From contig VXAA01003982.1 of NCBI GenBank assembly GCA_013399115.1, positions 12,528-76,527 of the forward strand: a DNA stretch of 64,000 nucleotides, written 5' to 3'. This document shows positions 20,308 to 34,435 of the stretch, piece after piece (within the stretch, counting starts at the first letter, position 1; every line of letters begins with the position of its first letter). The translations under genes were made by a program, and so were the position numbers. This DNA comes from Anseranas semipalmata. Lineage: Eukaryota; Chordata; Aves; Anseriformes; Anseranatidae. The notes below the pieces were generated by a model that worked only from the letters and a program-made list of their open reading frames with translations, was not told where the DNA came from and searched no databases.

Positions 20308-20427
20308 CTCATCAAAAAAAAAAAAAAAAAAAAAAAAAAANTTTGTGTCTGGTCTAAGATTAAATTCCCTTCAAGACAAAAAAAAAAAAAAGCAAAAACA
20401 AAACAAAAAAACAAAACAAAACAAACC
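20308..20427. repeat. A-rich tracts with ambiguous base
   Basis: A run of 33 A ends in N at 20341. A second A-rich tract of AAAAC-type units follows at 20379-20427. There is no adjacent gene-like sequence to suggest a processed pseudogene. Confidence 0.8.
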
Positions 20428-21495
20428 AAAATTCCGCAACCCTGAATGGAGTTCAACATGCAAAAAAGGCTCACAGAGCTGAGAATTAGACAAATTAGCC
20501 ATAGGCAGCAGTTCCAGCATTGCCCTAAAGGAAGTTGCATGGTCCAGAATTAAGTTGGAAAACACAGACAGTGCTTTGCATACTCTGTTTCTGACACGTC
20601 TGAGAATCCAGAGTGCTACCAAAAAGGGAACTCCAATTCGAAAGACACATCCTGGGAAGCAGCATGCATCAGAGAGCCAAGCAGCATGACTCCTCCACTT
20701 CTGATACCTGACCTGGTTCATCCAGGGCTTCCTTATAGACACCTCTGTGAACAGTTGCTTTGCACAGAGTAGACATACTCTGGGAAGTAACCAAGTCGGG
20801 CAAGACTAGCTCATGATGCATCCTGTGGCAACGAGCCCAAGGCAAAACAGATGTTATATGAAAAAAAAGAAACAAAAATGTAATAAATTACACAATTTTG
20901 GAAGAATTTACAAGCCACAATAGCTGTACAGTACAGTAAGATCCTTGTTCTTTCAGACTAATTCAGAGATTTTTTTTTCACTAGACAGCTTTGCACCAGG
21001 AGATGAATTACTGATAATTAGAAAACAGAGAAGTTGTTGCTCATTGTAAATTGAATCCTGGTGCACAGACCCATGTGGAGATTAAAACTCTGAAATTGCA
21101 AGTAAAGAAAAACTTTGGGTAGTGGAAATTGAACAGGTAAAATTCAAACTGCAGCAACAGGTTGATGCACACAGAGATTGTGTGAATTAGAGGTAGGGAT
21201 AAATAAATGGAGGAAAAATAATACACTCCTCCCTGGAAGCAGAATCTATACAAAATATATCATACTCTTGGTCTCATAAATGCAGTGAACTGGAAAGGGA
21301 AATGGGACAGAACAACTGAGAAAAAAAATCAGTGTGTCCCCAAGAACAGACCTCTCACTGGAATACAGATTAGATCTGAGAGGTGACCTCTCAACGGGAC
21401 ATACTTTGGACTTAAATAAACATACTTCTTAACGGGACACACTTCATACTTCAGCAAGTGATTTCTTCCCTTCTGGAAAGTTACAGGTGAAGTTT

Positions 21496-21538
21496 TTTGT
21501 TGTTGTTGTTTTGTTGTTGTTGTTGTTTGTTTGTTTTC
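21496..21538. repeat. (TTG)n / (TTTG)n microsatellite
   Basis: Imperfect TTG and TTTG units. Confidence 0.85.
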
Positions 21539-22540
21539 AAAAATTTTCAAATGATTATTTTTTACTTCTGCAAAATAGTCTTTAAATGAAATACTGCAGC
21601 TGCACAAGTGGTTGTTCTATTGGTCCATTGCACTGGTCCATTGTTCAGCAGACACACTATTTCCAGCTACACTATTGCAAATATTTGCAGTTGTATTCAG
21701 AAACTAAACTCCATTATCTCCATTCTGACAGACTGAAAAGCTGAGCTCTGATCTGAACCTTGCACTGTTTAACAAAAAGCAAACAAATGAGCAAGTCAGC
21801 ATTTGTCATGTGCGATGTTTAATTTACCAGAAAACAGACAATTAAAATGCCTTTAATGTCATTAAACTACAGTCAAGGGAACTGTAGGCCTGCACAATTC
21901 TAAAGAAATGAAATAGTTTATTCAGGATCCTGGCTGTGTCCATCACTTCACACTCATGATGAAAATCACAGTTATAAAATAATGACTATGAACACGTGTT
22001 CAGTGGGCTAAGGAAATCATCATCCAAGCATGGACAAGTTATGCTGGGAATTAAAAAACACCTCCAAATTCTGAAGGGAAGACAAACAAGGTGCATAGGA
22101 TTTGCAGCTTTTCCCGAAAAGGCTTCTGTTAGGCAACCTTGACTGTAGTCCAAACAAAATGGGCTCTAAGACAATAAACAACAAAGGTCAATAGTATTGG
22201 TACTGGAAGAGGGAGCTATGGGTCCAGAAGGAAAAGCACATCAGAGATTTACTGAACTTGGTCAATCCATTTAACTGGTAAACTGCTTCTGGCTGACTGG
22301 AACTATTTGCAACATCATTGCATGGCTAATATATATTTGAGGTGGGGATAAAAGTTCTAGTGCTAAAAATTGTACCTATTCAGCTCAGCAGACACAGAAA
22401 ATGTAGGGTGTACCATTGGAGAAGCACTGTGAGCTACAACTGTGGCAATAAAAGAAAAGGGAATTGCCTTCACCATAAGTGCCAGATAACATTAGATGAA
22501 ATATGCTCCAAATGATTCAGCACAATTGTTACACAAATGG

Positions 22541-22575
22541 TTTTTTTTTGTTTTGTTTTGTTTTGTTTTGTTTTG
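22541..22575. repeat. (TTTTG)n microsatellite
   Basis: About six TTTTG units after a T run. Confidence 0.9.
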
Positions 22576-25500
22576 GCAGCAAACTACGAAAATCTTCAAA
22601 GGCTAAATATGCTTTTAAACCTACTTGGAAGCAGAGAGATTGTAACTGTGTCAACATTGGACATGAGAAAGTCGGTTGGCTGAAGATGTTCTGTGGAGAC
22701 ATGATGGCACATCAGAGGCATAGTGCAGATGCTGTGCTTCTCACTTCACTGCTGCAATGAGGATTCAGTATCCTCACTTCAGGCCATTACTCCACAAACA
22801 GCATGCCCTTTTTCGGATCCTGCATGCATAGGCACCACCTCACCGTGCTGGGCACATGGCATCTTTCTCATTCACCTCCTCTATCTGACAAGAATGTGCC
22901 TGAACAGCTCACCATGCCACACATCTCTTTGATGGAGTGACATTTGGGATAAATCTTCTCTCCCTATAGAAGACTAACACATATAGGTACCAGAAATGTT
23001 GATTTGCTAGGAAAACAAACAGAGCATCACACGGGGAAAGACATACCTTCTAGAGAAAGAAAAGAGAAAACAACAAGTAGCTTTGCTTTCCTCAGGTCAT
23101 AACCACACTGAAACCTCCCACAGACATGTGTCCCTTCTACCTCTTCAATCAATGTACAAGCCAGTCATTGAAGACATGTATATATTATATATATACATAT
23201 GTATATATGTATTTTTAAAGTTGCTTAATAATGGAGTGTGTCATGAAAGGAAAGAAAACAGCAACAGTTGCTCAAGAGCTGTTAAGTGAAGAGGCACTTT
23301 GTAACAGCTACTAAAGCAAGAAAAGTTTTGGCAATCACAGGACAGAAAAAAANCACAGGAACTCACATTCTGGATTGGCCCTGTAGTGGCTGCTGCTTCC
23401 TAGAAAGAGGCTCATCCAAGCAAGATAATGACAACAGGAGCCTTCCTCCCAAGTTTCAGCAGGCTCTGGATCAGGTCCCTGCTGTGGTGCCCACTGGACT
23501 CCACCACACTTCCTGACCATCTGCAGGGCAAACTGCAGGTTCTCAAAGTGTTCATGCGATGGCAAAATGATGCTGAGACTTTACATTTGCCTCAGGCATT
23601 CACCTGGTGCAATCTCATGACATTATCTCTAAACTCCTGCAAGATTGCCATGGACTACTTTCGTTGCTGAAGGACAAAAGAAAGGGCCTAATCCAAACAC
23701 AAATGAAGTCAGCAAAGAAAAACTCCAGTTGCTTTTTCAAGGCTGTTCAAGGGAATCAAGCTTCAATCTCTCAGAGTTTCCTTCATATATCACAAGCTCT
23801 GTTTACAATTTTGCCCACTGCAATGGTTTCCTGAATTTAGGGTAGAACAGGTTACTGCAAGATAATCAAGGCTGCAAGTTTGTAGGTGCCGGATACTCTC
23901 TTGTAAATCCCTATGTGTATGCTTTAATCCTCCAGTAAAATGCACCAATTTAATTCTCTTTCATGTAAGAGCAGGTTACCTTTCACTTATTGCAAGGTAG
24001 CAGTGGGCACTCGAATATATGTTGGATACTGTCCAGTGAGGCAGCTCTCACATTGCACGGCAAACAATACAACACAGAGAAAGAGCAGGCACCAGCTCCT
24101 GCTTTTGTGGTGAGATCAGTTCTGGGGTTACTGGTTTGTTTTTCACTGACTACTTGAGAAAATGGATTGTACGTTCACCCATAAAAAAAGGTATGGTAGT
24201 GCTATTTTTCACATCAAGTTATCATTAATTTAAATTTCTAAATAACTCTGAGTTGTAAAAGATACATTTTGTTCTTTACTCCTGCCAGTTTTAAAGTACT
24301 TATCCAATGGGTTTGGAACTTTAATGGGATTCCCTTCATAACTCTTCTAAAAATACTATTCCAATTTTTGCACTTTTCTAAAAGAAAACCTGTGCTTGCC
24401 AAAGTACACACTCTCCAGATAGAACAACCATTGTCAGCAGTCCCTTCAGTGTAATTTTATGCAGTTTGGCTCAACATGATAAATTTTGATAGGAAGGCAT
24501 AAGATAATATTTTCAGAAATGCCAAAATGTTTTCAGAATCAATGTCCTATTTTGAAAAGTGAATGAAGTTCTAAGGAGACTGATTTTCAAAGGTATTTAG
24601 ACAGCAAATTAAACAACTCCATTTGAGTTTTCATCAGTGCATATGCAGGCTAGTAAACAATTTGAGTACTTAAGATGGCAGTTATTTTTACATCCATGAA
24701 TATTTTCAAAAATATTTTCTTTGAAAACTACAGTTCCAATGCTTTAAAAAAATTGAATTCTGAAATACTAAAATATTTTTTGAGATTATACTGTATCTAT
24801 CAAAAGTAAAAGAGAATAAAAACATAGAAAGAGAAAGGAAATCTGAAATTACAAATACTGTTCTAGCAATTAGATACCCACAGTATGTAGGGTTTAATAA
24901 CGAAAAAGTCATAGATACATCAGCACTAACAGCAATAATCTCAGTTTTCCTGCTTGATGAACCAAACAACATCAGGCAAGTGGTATACAAACATTTCAAA
25001 TGAAAACAAAATGGAAGTACTGGAAAAAGTGAGCAATATTAAGTTAGAGTGAGTAACAGAAAAATAAGGAAAAAGTTAGAAGGAGGGAAGACAAAGAGAA
25101 GACAAGGAGCTTTTCAAAATGAGGTTAAATACATTAACGTCTTTTCACACAGTCAACTTTCTGTCTGTACAAAATAACATCAAAGTATTCATAGCTGCCA
25201 CGTTACTTTCTTTAAAAACATCCAGTGCTGAACTCTGTAAAAGGGGACAAAAATAAAATTAAAGGTCACCTTCTGCTTTAGAGGCAGAATTCCCTCTGAA
25301 TCTCTCAATAATTCATGAAGCATAGGATTAACTACTTCCTTTATCTTCTTGTAATAACTGAATAAATCAATTATGTCTCCAACTTAAGCGTAGAAAAACA
25401 TTTCAGTAAAAAGTCAACACAAAATACTATTTGGCTAAAACATTCTTCTCCAAATACTCTTTGTAGATATTTCACGACACAAAGGAGTTTCACAATAACA

Positions 25501-26333
25501 AATACACTATACTTTGCCTCTTATTAAGACAATACTGAGTAACTGCGTTGTAAGTAATGCCCTTCTAAGCTCCCTTTCTGTTTATATACAACCTTTTGCT
25601 ACGGTAAATGTATACTACACAAACAAGTTGCTAAGAGATAACATAGCTTGTGAAATTATGGTACATTAACAGCAACTGCTTGAATGTCCATGTAATCTTA
25701 CCCCCATTGAGTGTAATGTAGTTTGCACCTCAATGGATGGGTGGCAAAGACCTTACATGTACCATAAAGAGAAGCCGTTGGGTGGAGTATGCAACATGCT
25801 GTAAATCCACACCCCAACTTGCCTCATGGTAATTTACCCATGCAGGTTATCCCTCCAGTTGTCTGGAGATAGATGTTCTTTCTTTCTTTAAAGAAAACAA
25901 GGAAACTGTACCAGAGGAAAAACAAAATGAAATGTTTATAGAAAGTGCAAGATATTCCACTATCGCAAATAATTGAAAAGTTAGAAACAATATCTGAAAA
26001 TTTAGCTCTAAGCAGAGTTATTTGAAACAATAGATTATTTTCTGTTCTGTTAAAATTAAATGCTGATTTTAAATTCTTGTAATAGAAAGCCATGGACTGA
26101 TTTTCAAAAGTAAAGGTCTTATTTTAAAATCTTTTTGAATTCAGAAGTCCATTGTATGAAATAGAGATGTGCAAGGACCACAGTACTGACCTCCCCAAAA
26201 ATGAAACAAAGTCATTCCCTGAATGACTTAGTGCTACTCGCTGTAGTAAAACCTAGTGTAAATTGAGTTTCTGATTCTGAAACTCTGTTAACTATGCAAA
26301 CTATATAGCTTTCATTTTTTTCTTATGATTTCT

Positions 26334-26380
26334 GTATATATTCTAAGACATAAGGTACATAAAGTATATATTCTAAGACA
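26334..26380. repeat. 17-bp direct repeat with 30-bp period
   Basis: GTATATATTCTAAGACA occurs at 26334-26350 and again at 26364-26380, directly beside the 5' end of the CR1 copy that starts at about 26383. Confidence 0.9.
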
Positions 26381-26382
26381 TC

Positions 26383-26731
26383 TAAGTACCTGAAGGGAGC
26401 GTATAAACAGGTGGGGGAACGCCTGTTCACACACGTTGATAGTGATAGGACAAGGGGGAATGGTTTCAAACTAAGACGGGGGAGATTTAGGTTGGATATT
26501 AGGAGGAATTTTTTCACTCAGAGGTGGTGAGGCACTGGAACAGGTTGCCCAGAGAGGTTGTGGATGCCCCATCCCTGGAGGCATTCAAGGCCAGGCTGGG
26601 TGTGGCACTGGGCAGCCTGTTGTAGTAGTTGGTAACCCTGCCCAGAGCAGGGGGGTTGAAACTAGATGATCTTTAAGATCCTTTTCAACCCAGGCCATTC
26701 TATGATTCTATGATTCTATGATTCTATGATA
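26383..26731 (+). mobile_element. CR1 LINE, 5'-truncated
   Basis: Plus-strand copy. It opens with reverse transcriptase C-terminal coding sequence (YLKGAY, then [20 protein letters not shown] and RRNFF), continues through the GGATGCCCCATCCCTGGAGG block and ends in four ATTCTATGAT-type units at about 26697-26731. The short length and clean 3' repeat suggest a moderately young insertion. Confidence 0.94.
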
Positions 26732-26801
26732 AATGAGCCAAAGAGAAAGACCTGAGAGGGTGTTGTTGATATGCTTGGGATTTGGAATTTTTTTGGTTCA
26801 C

Positions 26802-26849
26802 TTTTTATTTTTATTTTTATTTTTATTTTTATTTTTATTTTTATTTTTA
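26802..26849. repeat. (TTTTTA)n microsatellite
   Basis: About eight TTTTTA units shortly downstream of the CR1 3' end. Confidence 0.9.
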
Positions 26850-29800
26850 ACTGAGATTTATTAATCTAAAAAGTACTCTAATTTTCAAACATAGTTTATT
26901 TTCTGAGTGAAGCATTCCAAATCAACAGTGGCATGCACAAAATGAGTACATTTATCAGTATATATGTTCATTTGTCTGTGTATTAAGCTCACTCTGCAAT
27001 TGAAGTTATCCGTGTATATGTCTTGTTGACATACTTAGCTCAAGTTTTATTCTGTTGAAATTTAGTTCTAAGAGCATTTTCCCATTAAAAAACAAAATCC
27101 TGTGACCAGTCTTTTGATACTGTGTAGTTCTTCTTTAGATAGTTTTTACCCTTGAGACAACAACTACTTCAGCTAAGTAAAAATTGCAGGAATTATTTTA
27201 AATTGTAAAGAATATTTTTAGGTAGAAAAGACAGTAGAATCACAGAAAGAGACCACTCCAAATGGTTTTGGAATTATGTGTTACTATGTTTTATCTACTC
27301 CTTCCTCAATATACATCTCAGATCAAAGACATACCCTGTAGAGTATTATACCAATTAGTATTTAACGGGAGAAACAAGTCAGGAAAAATAAAAGTAAGAC
27401 AGAGCAGAGAGGGATTAGCAGAAAAGTAAAAGAGTGTTTATTTGAATACCTGAATCTTCCAGCCCACACAGTCTTAAACTGGCTGACTAAGTACATCATG
27501 GCATTCACTTGCTAACTTGACTTTTTTCCATGAGGATTAGTTTTGCATGTTCCAAGAACTCTCTCTTTTTGATCTGGAATTTTGTGGCTTGAAAAGCAAA
27601 TAAATGTCTGGTCATTCAGGAAACTTCATGATGCAACAAGCTGAACACAATAACCACTTTGAACTACATGGAGATCCGTAGTATGGAAGGCCAAAGAGAG
27701 CAAAACCTGCCATGACCTCAACAAAGCTAAATCACCTGCTTTGTGTCAATACAAGGGCATAAAGCAACAAGCTCAGGCTCTACAGTTAGACAGGCAATCC
27801 CTACCTACAGACAAAAGGCTCTGCTATAACTCCCTCCTGATGCAGGAGTGAGAGAGACACACCCACATCAATGACTGGAGAGAGATTTACTTAAGTGAGG
27901 CATGCAGGGCCAGTACAGCAGGATAAGTGCAACAGCACAGTATGCATCTCAACAGACAAAACTCCACAGCTATTTGAAGAAGTTCCTATTAAACTCTTGC
28001 CTCATCCTCAGTACCACCCTGAAGGAAGGAATGTGTTTATGGCACAAGTTAACAGGCCTGCCCACACACTTGTCATGGGTGAAGGCACAGCCCAAGGAGA
28101 ATGAAAAGAGGTCAAGCCACAAGATAAAGCCTGTAATAGAAACAAATGGGAAAAATACAAGCCACTATCAACTTCAAATGAGATAAAGCAATGTAAGACA
28201 CAAACAACATCAGGCCCAAAGACCTGATGCAGCAAATGCCCATAACTTGCCTGTTGGTGTTATGGTAACAGCACAAGTAGTCTACAATGTTCCCTAACAC
28301 ATGGGAACACAGGACTGCAGGTTTCTCATGAGCAATAACTCCAGATCAATAAGACTCTAGTGGAGACTGATGTATGCCTGGAGAGACAGGTGTCCTACTC
28401 CAAAAGCAGAGAGAGCAAAACTGTTCAGGTCAACTTGAAACAAGCAAACAACTGGAGAAACAGTGCTCCCTCTTCCTGTATGCTCCAGCTCCACCTGCTT
28501 TTATAACATGGTCTTTTGTGATCCCCATCAAATCCTTCCTCATCACTTCCCATTTACCATGTAACTTCTCACTCTCCTTCTGATTATTTCCTCTCATGAG
28601 CTTGCTTTGGTCACTCCCTTTATAAAAACATCCCACTTAAAGCCAACTTGTTTCATCACTATCACTCCGTATTTTTTGTTTGTTTGTTTTGAAGCTCTTT
28701 GAACACAACCTTTAGGACTTCTACCTGGGTTTTCTCTCCTTGTGTCATTCCTTCCCTCTGCAACTGAAGTTGTTTTTTTTACCAGAAAATTTAATAATAC
28801 TTCTGTAGCCAATAGGTACATCAGTAACCTGTGATTTGTGGGAAGGGGGTGGGGGAGATCTGTGTACAACTTATACCTTATACTTGAAGCTATAAAGTTG
28901 TTATGAAACTCTTGAATCATGGAAGGCCTCATTAAATAGGGAATCCACCATTTGTTTACAAAGGCTGTATCACATCCCTCCCAGACAAAGCACAATAATG
29001 GGTTGTTATAACCTTAATGATAACCTATTCAAAGAGCCCTAGGACAATTAGTTGGATGAAGTCTAAAGAAACCAGCTGAATAACTACTCTGCAGAGTGGA
29101 AAATCCCCAGGAGGAAAACAAAGGAAATCAGGCCTTCAAGGAAGGAAATCAGACTCAGAGGTTGGACAGACTGACATTATCAATGCACAGGAAACTTGGG
29201 CAGGGGTGGTGGATTCTGTGTAGCTGCAGGAACTTAGCTAAGCCAGAACAAACTAAGCAAAATGCAAGGGACAGAGCATCCAAAGGCTTGAGAGCAAAAG
29301 ATAATCTTCTCTTTGGATTTCTCTGATTTCCTCTGGTTCTCTTTCAACCTCCTTAAAAGTTCCTTCAGTATGTCCCTCAAAGATATCCTACAACAAAGTC
29401 TAGCTGTACATCTGCTTTCAGCTACTCACCAGAATTATGTCTGGAGTCACAAACAGTAGATCTTTGTCTGAACAAATTCCTGAGGAATCTAGTCAATGCA
29501 CTACCTTTCAGTTTGGGGTCTTCAGGCAAACTTCCACAATGGAGGTCATCCCCACAGTTCATTAGCCTGTCCCAAAGGTACCTGCCTTTAAAATTCTGCT
29601 GTGACATAAGGATAAGGATACCATTATACAGATTCCTACTGGTTGTACAAGCATTTGTGTTTACAGTTTAACCCCAAACACAAGACAGAAAAGATGGAAA
29701 TGTTTTACTAAGCTTTTACACATCATTGTTTTGCTTAACAGGAAAAACCCAGAGGTTACAAATCCTGAGAAAAAACTCCTGAACACAATGACTCTTCTGC

Positions 29801-30189
29801 TAATTCTCCTTTTCTTTCAGAAACTCCGGAAAGTCTATCTGTGCTCAGCAAAGCTGTTTCATCCTGCAGTGAGCACCTGAGCATTTCCCTGACCCCCCCC
29901 CAGCCAGAAATTGTGAAAAAAAAAAAAAAAAGAAAAAGAAAAAAGAAAACAAAAAGAAAAAGAAAGAAAGCAAACAGCTTCTTTTGTTTTCATAAATTCT
30001 TTTTTACTTCATACTATACTTGACTTTGCTTTCTCTTAAGAATACACAAATGACAGTTCTTAAGATCAAAGGCAACTCACTACTCTTTCTTTTACTATGA
30101 TTAGTATTGGCTCTTTAGGGATACAATATAAGAATGAGGTCAACTAAATGCTGACACCTCCTGGTTTATCCTCCCACCTTGTGGCAATC
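26850..30189. other. intergenic or intronic sequence, no gene recognised
   Basis: AT-rich with several unsupported open frames. The longest, 28594-28995 on the minus strand (133 aa), has no recognisable motif. An A-rich/AAAAG tract lies at 29918-29972. Confidence 0.55.
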
Positions 30190-30440
30190 AGTATTTTAAG
30201 GATTTACTGAGTCAGGGGTTGTCTCCAGAGTTGACTAGTCCTTGACAGAAGAAAAGCATATGATTTTTTTTCAAAGACTTTCTGAACCCATTTAAACTTC
30301 TGGCTTCCTGTCACAGGGAATTTCGCAATTTAAATCTGTGTTGTCTGAGGAAGTATTTCCTTTTGATTGTTGTAAACCTGGTACCTAGTAATTTAATTGG
30401 GTTCCCCTCAGTTCTTGCAGTAGAGAAAATACAAAGAAAA
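30190..30440 (-). mobile_element. ancient CR1/L3-like fragment
   Basis: The minus strand resembles old amniote CR1 3' sequence. The tell-tale part is TTGTAAACCTGGTACCTAGT followed by AATTTAATTGGGTTCCCCTC and AGTTCTTG, matching the conserved block that precedes the 3' end of old CR1 families. It is strongly diverged, and the edges are approximate. Confidence 0.6.
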
Positions 30441-33400
30441 AGAGATTCTGAGAAATTTAAGTTGAGTGGAGGGAATGAGATGGTTCTCAAATTACGCTCC
30501 TGCCTGCCCTCCCAACTACTCAAACCTTCCCCTTCATCTTGTAAGAGGTTCTGCATGAAAGACCTGAACAATGAAAGACCTTATCCATACCTATTAGCTG
30601 ACAGAGGCTTGAAGAAAATGAATGTGTTTATTGAGAGACTGTCATGTTTTTTTAGAAGTTCAAGTACAGTGTATCAACCAGATGTATTAATTTGTGAAAC
30701 ATGATTCACTTATAAATAAACTACACTGCTTCTTCCACAAAACATCCAAATTATTTCTATGTCAGCTAATTTTATCCTTTCTTATAGTCTCTAATAACTT
30801 GCTTGGTATAAAATTTATACTTGTAGTGCACACTTTCCTGGATCCTCCCCTACCCAAAACACTTTAAAGACTAGGATTGTATTTGGATGAAGGTGTGGTG
30901 CCATTCTCATTCATTTTCCCCATTTGTTCCACAACATCTTCTAAATGACTCAGTGTTCTAAAATCTTTCCTACAACATGTTTAAGTAAATTTGTTGTCAA
31001 GAAGGCTGCTCTCTTGAGAAACCAATTCTCCTTCAGAGGATCAGTTTCACTGTGCAGGATGTGTGTTAATATTAACTCTGTCTAACCATCCTCTGTTACT
31101 GTGTTTGTGCCATCGTCTCTAAGAACTTGACCTCCATAAGAATTCAGGGAAATGACAGGAAGATCACGATCACCACTTAGCTAAAAATAAAACTTTTAAT
31201 CTCAGTTATAAATATTGGGAGTTCATGATGTGAAGGAAACACCTTATCTTGAGAAACTTGTCTGTGACCTTATACTATCACCATTCTAATTTCTGACATG
31301 GATTTTATAGAATAGCAGCTTTGGTTTTCTTTCTTCTCTGTGCCTTTTTCTGGGATATTTGATCCACAAATAGTAGTAGATGCGCTATTACTGAATCTGA
31401 GATCTGCCCTTTTTAGCCAAGCTGGAATCTAACCCCATCTCTCTGACATCTCCTCATTGTTTAGGCTCCACTTCAAGCTCAGGGCAGCAAAATAAAAACT
31501 CTAAAATATTCCTCAAAAGGAATGTTTACTACTACCTGTCACACACATACCAGGGGAAGGGACAGCTATAGTCATGAAGACTACATAGCCATGAAGACAG
31601 GACTCTACTGGGAGACATAGAAGCACACACCACACCAGATAAAACTAATGTGGAGATTAAACCTGCCCTACTCTTTCCTCCCAGGAAATACGTGCCTGGA
31701 CACCATTGCAATCTTACTTTCTGGTAAGACTCATAATCTGCTTCTTTTCCTCTGATCTCCCTAGGAATTTCACAAGCAGTCTACTGTAAGTCCTGGAGAT
31801 TTTTTGCGATTGTTGTCCATGCACACAGCTAAAATTTTACTCAGGCATACCACCAAGTCTTTTCCTCTGTTCCTGACAAATGCACTCCTGCAAGAATTTT
31901 TCCAAAGTGTAACACCATCCTTCCCCATGCATCTCTTCACTCTCTTCCTTTTAATTATTCTAAATATGAACTCTTTATCTTCTCTTTCAGAGCCTTTCAC
32001 AGTCTTTCTGCTCCCCAGATCTGTCATTCAGTGTCAAGAGGACATATTCTGTCCCTGACAAGCCCTTGTGCCCCTCCCCGTCACTCCCATATTAAATTTT
32101 CAAACAAGCACTTTCATATAATCTCCCATCTTGACACTAATGTTTTGAGGGAGTTCCCTATAATTATCAACACAGCAAACATTTAGGTATTCTTTTTTAA
32201 ATCTTCCTTATGCGTTCCTTTGTTACAGTGCTTCTAAGATAGAGAAGAGTGATTACACTGTTCGTACGGTTATGATTTTCAGTGAAAAGTTTGCAAATCA
32301 TATAAGGCAATAGGGTCTCATTGCTGCCACTACTACTCATCAGCCTGTATACATTCACCTTTCCTCTCTAACTAAACTGAACATTCTTAGGCACACAGTC
32401 TGGTTGTATTTGTGATTAGCAAAGTCAAAATCACAATAGTTATGAGATACTACTACATCTTGTATTAACAAGATATAAGGCACTAGAAGCAACTAATTTG
32501 TGTAAGTACACTAAACATATATGGCTCAAGAACCATGTCTGATTTTACTGAAGATAAAAAGGGAAATTACTGATACCAATATTGCTAGATGGCATCCTTA
32601 AACACTCGAAAGCAGCAACAACATTCAGATGAGCAAGCATCTTTGTGATTCATTCCTACCTGTCCTTTGATAAAGAATATTACAGGTAGCTATTCTGATT
32701 ACTACCTTCTGCTCCAAACATCTGTAAGAATTCCATCCTCACTGAGGCTTGACAGTGAGTGCAGGACAGCCAAAGGACACACGAACCTGACAAGTTCTTA
32801 TGCTGCTGCAGTGGATCACCAAGAGGACCCTGAGTCCTGTGTACTCTCTCCTCCTCTGTGGTTTGCTAATTACTTTGTTATTTCCTATATTGTAATTTTA
32901 CTTTTTCACATTGTGCATGTTAATGGGATGTCATTATAATCCTTTTTCAACACAGTACTATTTGCTCAATTGGATCCTTTCTATAGCCCCATTTTTTCCA
33001 TGTTATTAAAGTAAACTGGGAGAAGAAGCAGGAAGTACACATGGCAAAGCTTCTTCAAAACATGGTCTTATCACATTAAGCTTCATCTTCATTTTCCTTT
33101 AAGTTTTTTTTTTTTTTTTTTTTTTCTAAATCATTGTGGCACCTGCCTAAAATTAGACTGCAAATTCACTGGGTCAGGTAATTTGTACTTCTTCTGCCAA
33201 GTGCTCTGTGCACCTCGCCATTCTATGCAAATGGTAAACATCAATCACCACCATAATACAAATAAATGCAGGAGTTATGTCCTCAAAAAGTAACAGTGAG
33301 CATTTATGTGGTTCTTCCCCTCCCTACTCCCCCCNAGGCGGAATGACAATGTCATAATTAGCCTAGCCTAAGTTGCTCTCAACAGTGATGGGGCTACTAA

Positions 33401-34435
33401 CATAATGAAGGCATTCATGATTCCAAGAAAGTACGCATTGCATCTCACTGTATGGAATTAAAACATTGTGTATGCACAGAACGATCAGAGTCTTGTGACA
33501 GCACCAACTCCATAAAGAATTGTAACAAACATGGGAAATGAACAGAAGGAGCTTACAGCTTCACTCAACAGCAGGCAGCGGCTATACGGGATCTATGGAA
33601 ACAGTGTCTGAACACAAGTCCCTGAGTCACAAACTTAGGGACAACACAAAGGGCTCTACAGATCAACTATTGTATAGAGTATATATAGTATGAGGTACAG
33701 AATTAAAGTCATTGAGGAACCATACATCATTCAGAACATACACCAACCCTATCCTGTGCTTGGAAACTTACAGAACAAAAAGATGAGTTATTCCCATTCT
33801 GTTAACCACAGTCTACCAATGACCAACAATGCCAGGAAAGTCCCTTCTTTTTCCTGTACCTTTTCTCTTAGTCAGTTAGATGTTAAAGAACCAACAAGCT
33901 GGTGAGTCTAATCACTTTTAAGAAACCAGGCTCTTTAGTTACAAAGCTGATTACGTTAAAGCATCTATTTGAGGTAAATCAAACAGAAATCAAATTATTC
34001 ATCTGGTTACATCGTCAAGGCCTCCAGAAGCAATGTACTTCATGACAAGAATGTGTATTGTCTACTGCTACCTCCTGAAGTGGGTCTATGCCAACCATAT
34101 GTGGGCCATAACATCTACTAAATAAGGAATACTGCAAAAGTCAAGAGAGAAAAAGGGTGATTCAGTCCCTGATTTCTCACTAACGCAAATGACACAGCCT
34201 GCATTAGGAAATAATGCTGTCTTCAGTCATCACTTTATGCACTATCCTTATGTTCAGCAATGCATGATTACACAGGTGGCAAGGAAGGTCACAGTACTAT
34301 GCTAATACAAAAAAGATTTACTCTCCTGTGATTTTTGATCAGTGTCGCAGAAAAACTACCTCAGGACTGCCCATGCACTGTCAGCTACATGCAAACTGCC
34401 TGATTACACCAACTTTGCTCAAAAACTTTGATGTG
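30441..34435. other. intergenic or intronic sequence, no gene recognised
   Basis: AT-rich. It contains a T run at about 33104-33125 and one ambiguous base at 33335. Short open frames (for example 32667-32939 +) lack known motifs. No transposon identified. Confidence 0.55.

Larger units (their letters stand above)
15912..26333. other. intergenic or intronic sequence, no gene recognised
   Basis: 10.4 kb of AT-rich sequence. Open frames are short, scattered over both strands and without known motifs. Simple repeats are (TG)n at 18949-18964, an A33 run ending in an ambiguous base at 20341, A-rich sequence at 20379-20427, (TTG)n at 21496-21538, (TTTTG)n at 22541-22575 and (TA)n at about 23180-23213. 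A single N also occurs at 23353. No transposon was recognised. Confidence 0.6.

Noticed and set aside
20308..20427. Poly-A tracts as a processed pseudogene tail
   Set aside because: No gene-like sequence is adjacent on either strand. It is more simply a homopolymer with an ambiguous base.
25704..25736. Inverted repeat CCATTGAG / CTCAATGG
   Set aside because: An 8-bp stem with a long loop is expected by chance in 64 kb.
28594..28995. 133-codon minus frame
   Set aside because: No domain or family resemblance. I considered an LTR origin but found no TG...CA ends or target duplication.
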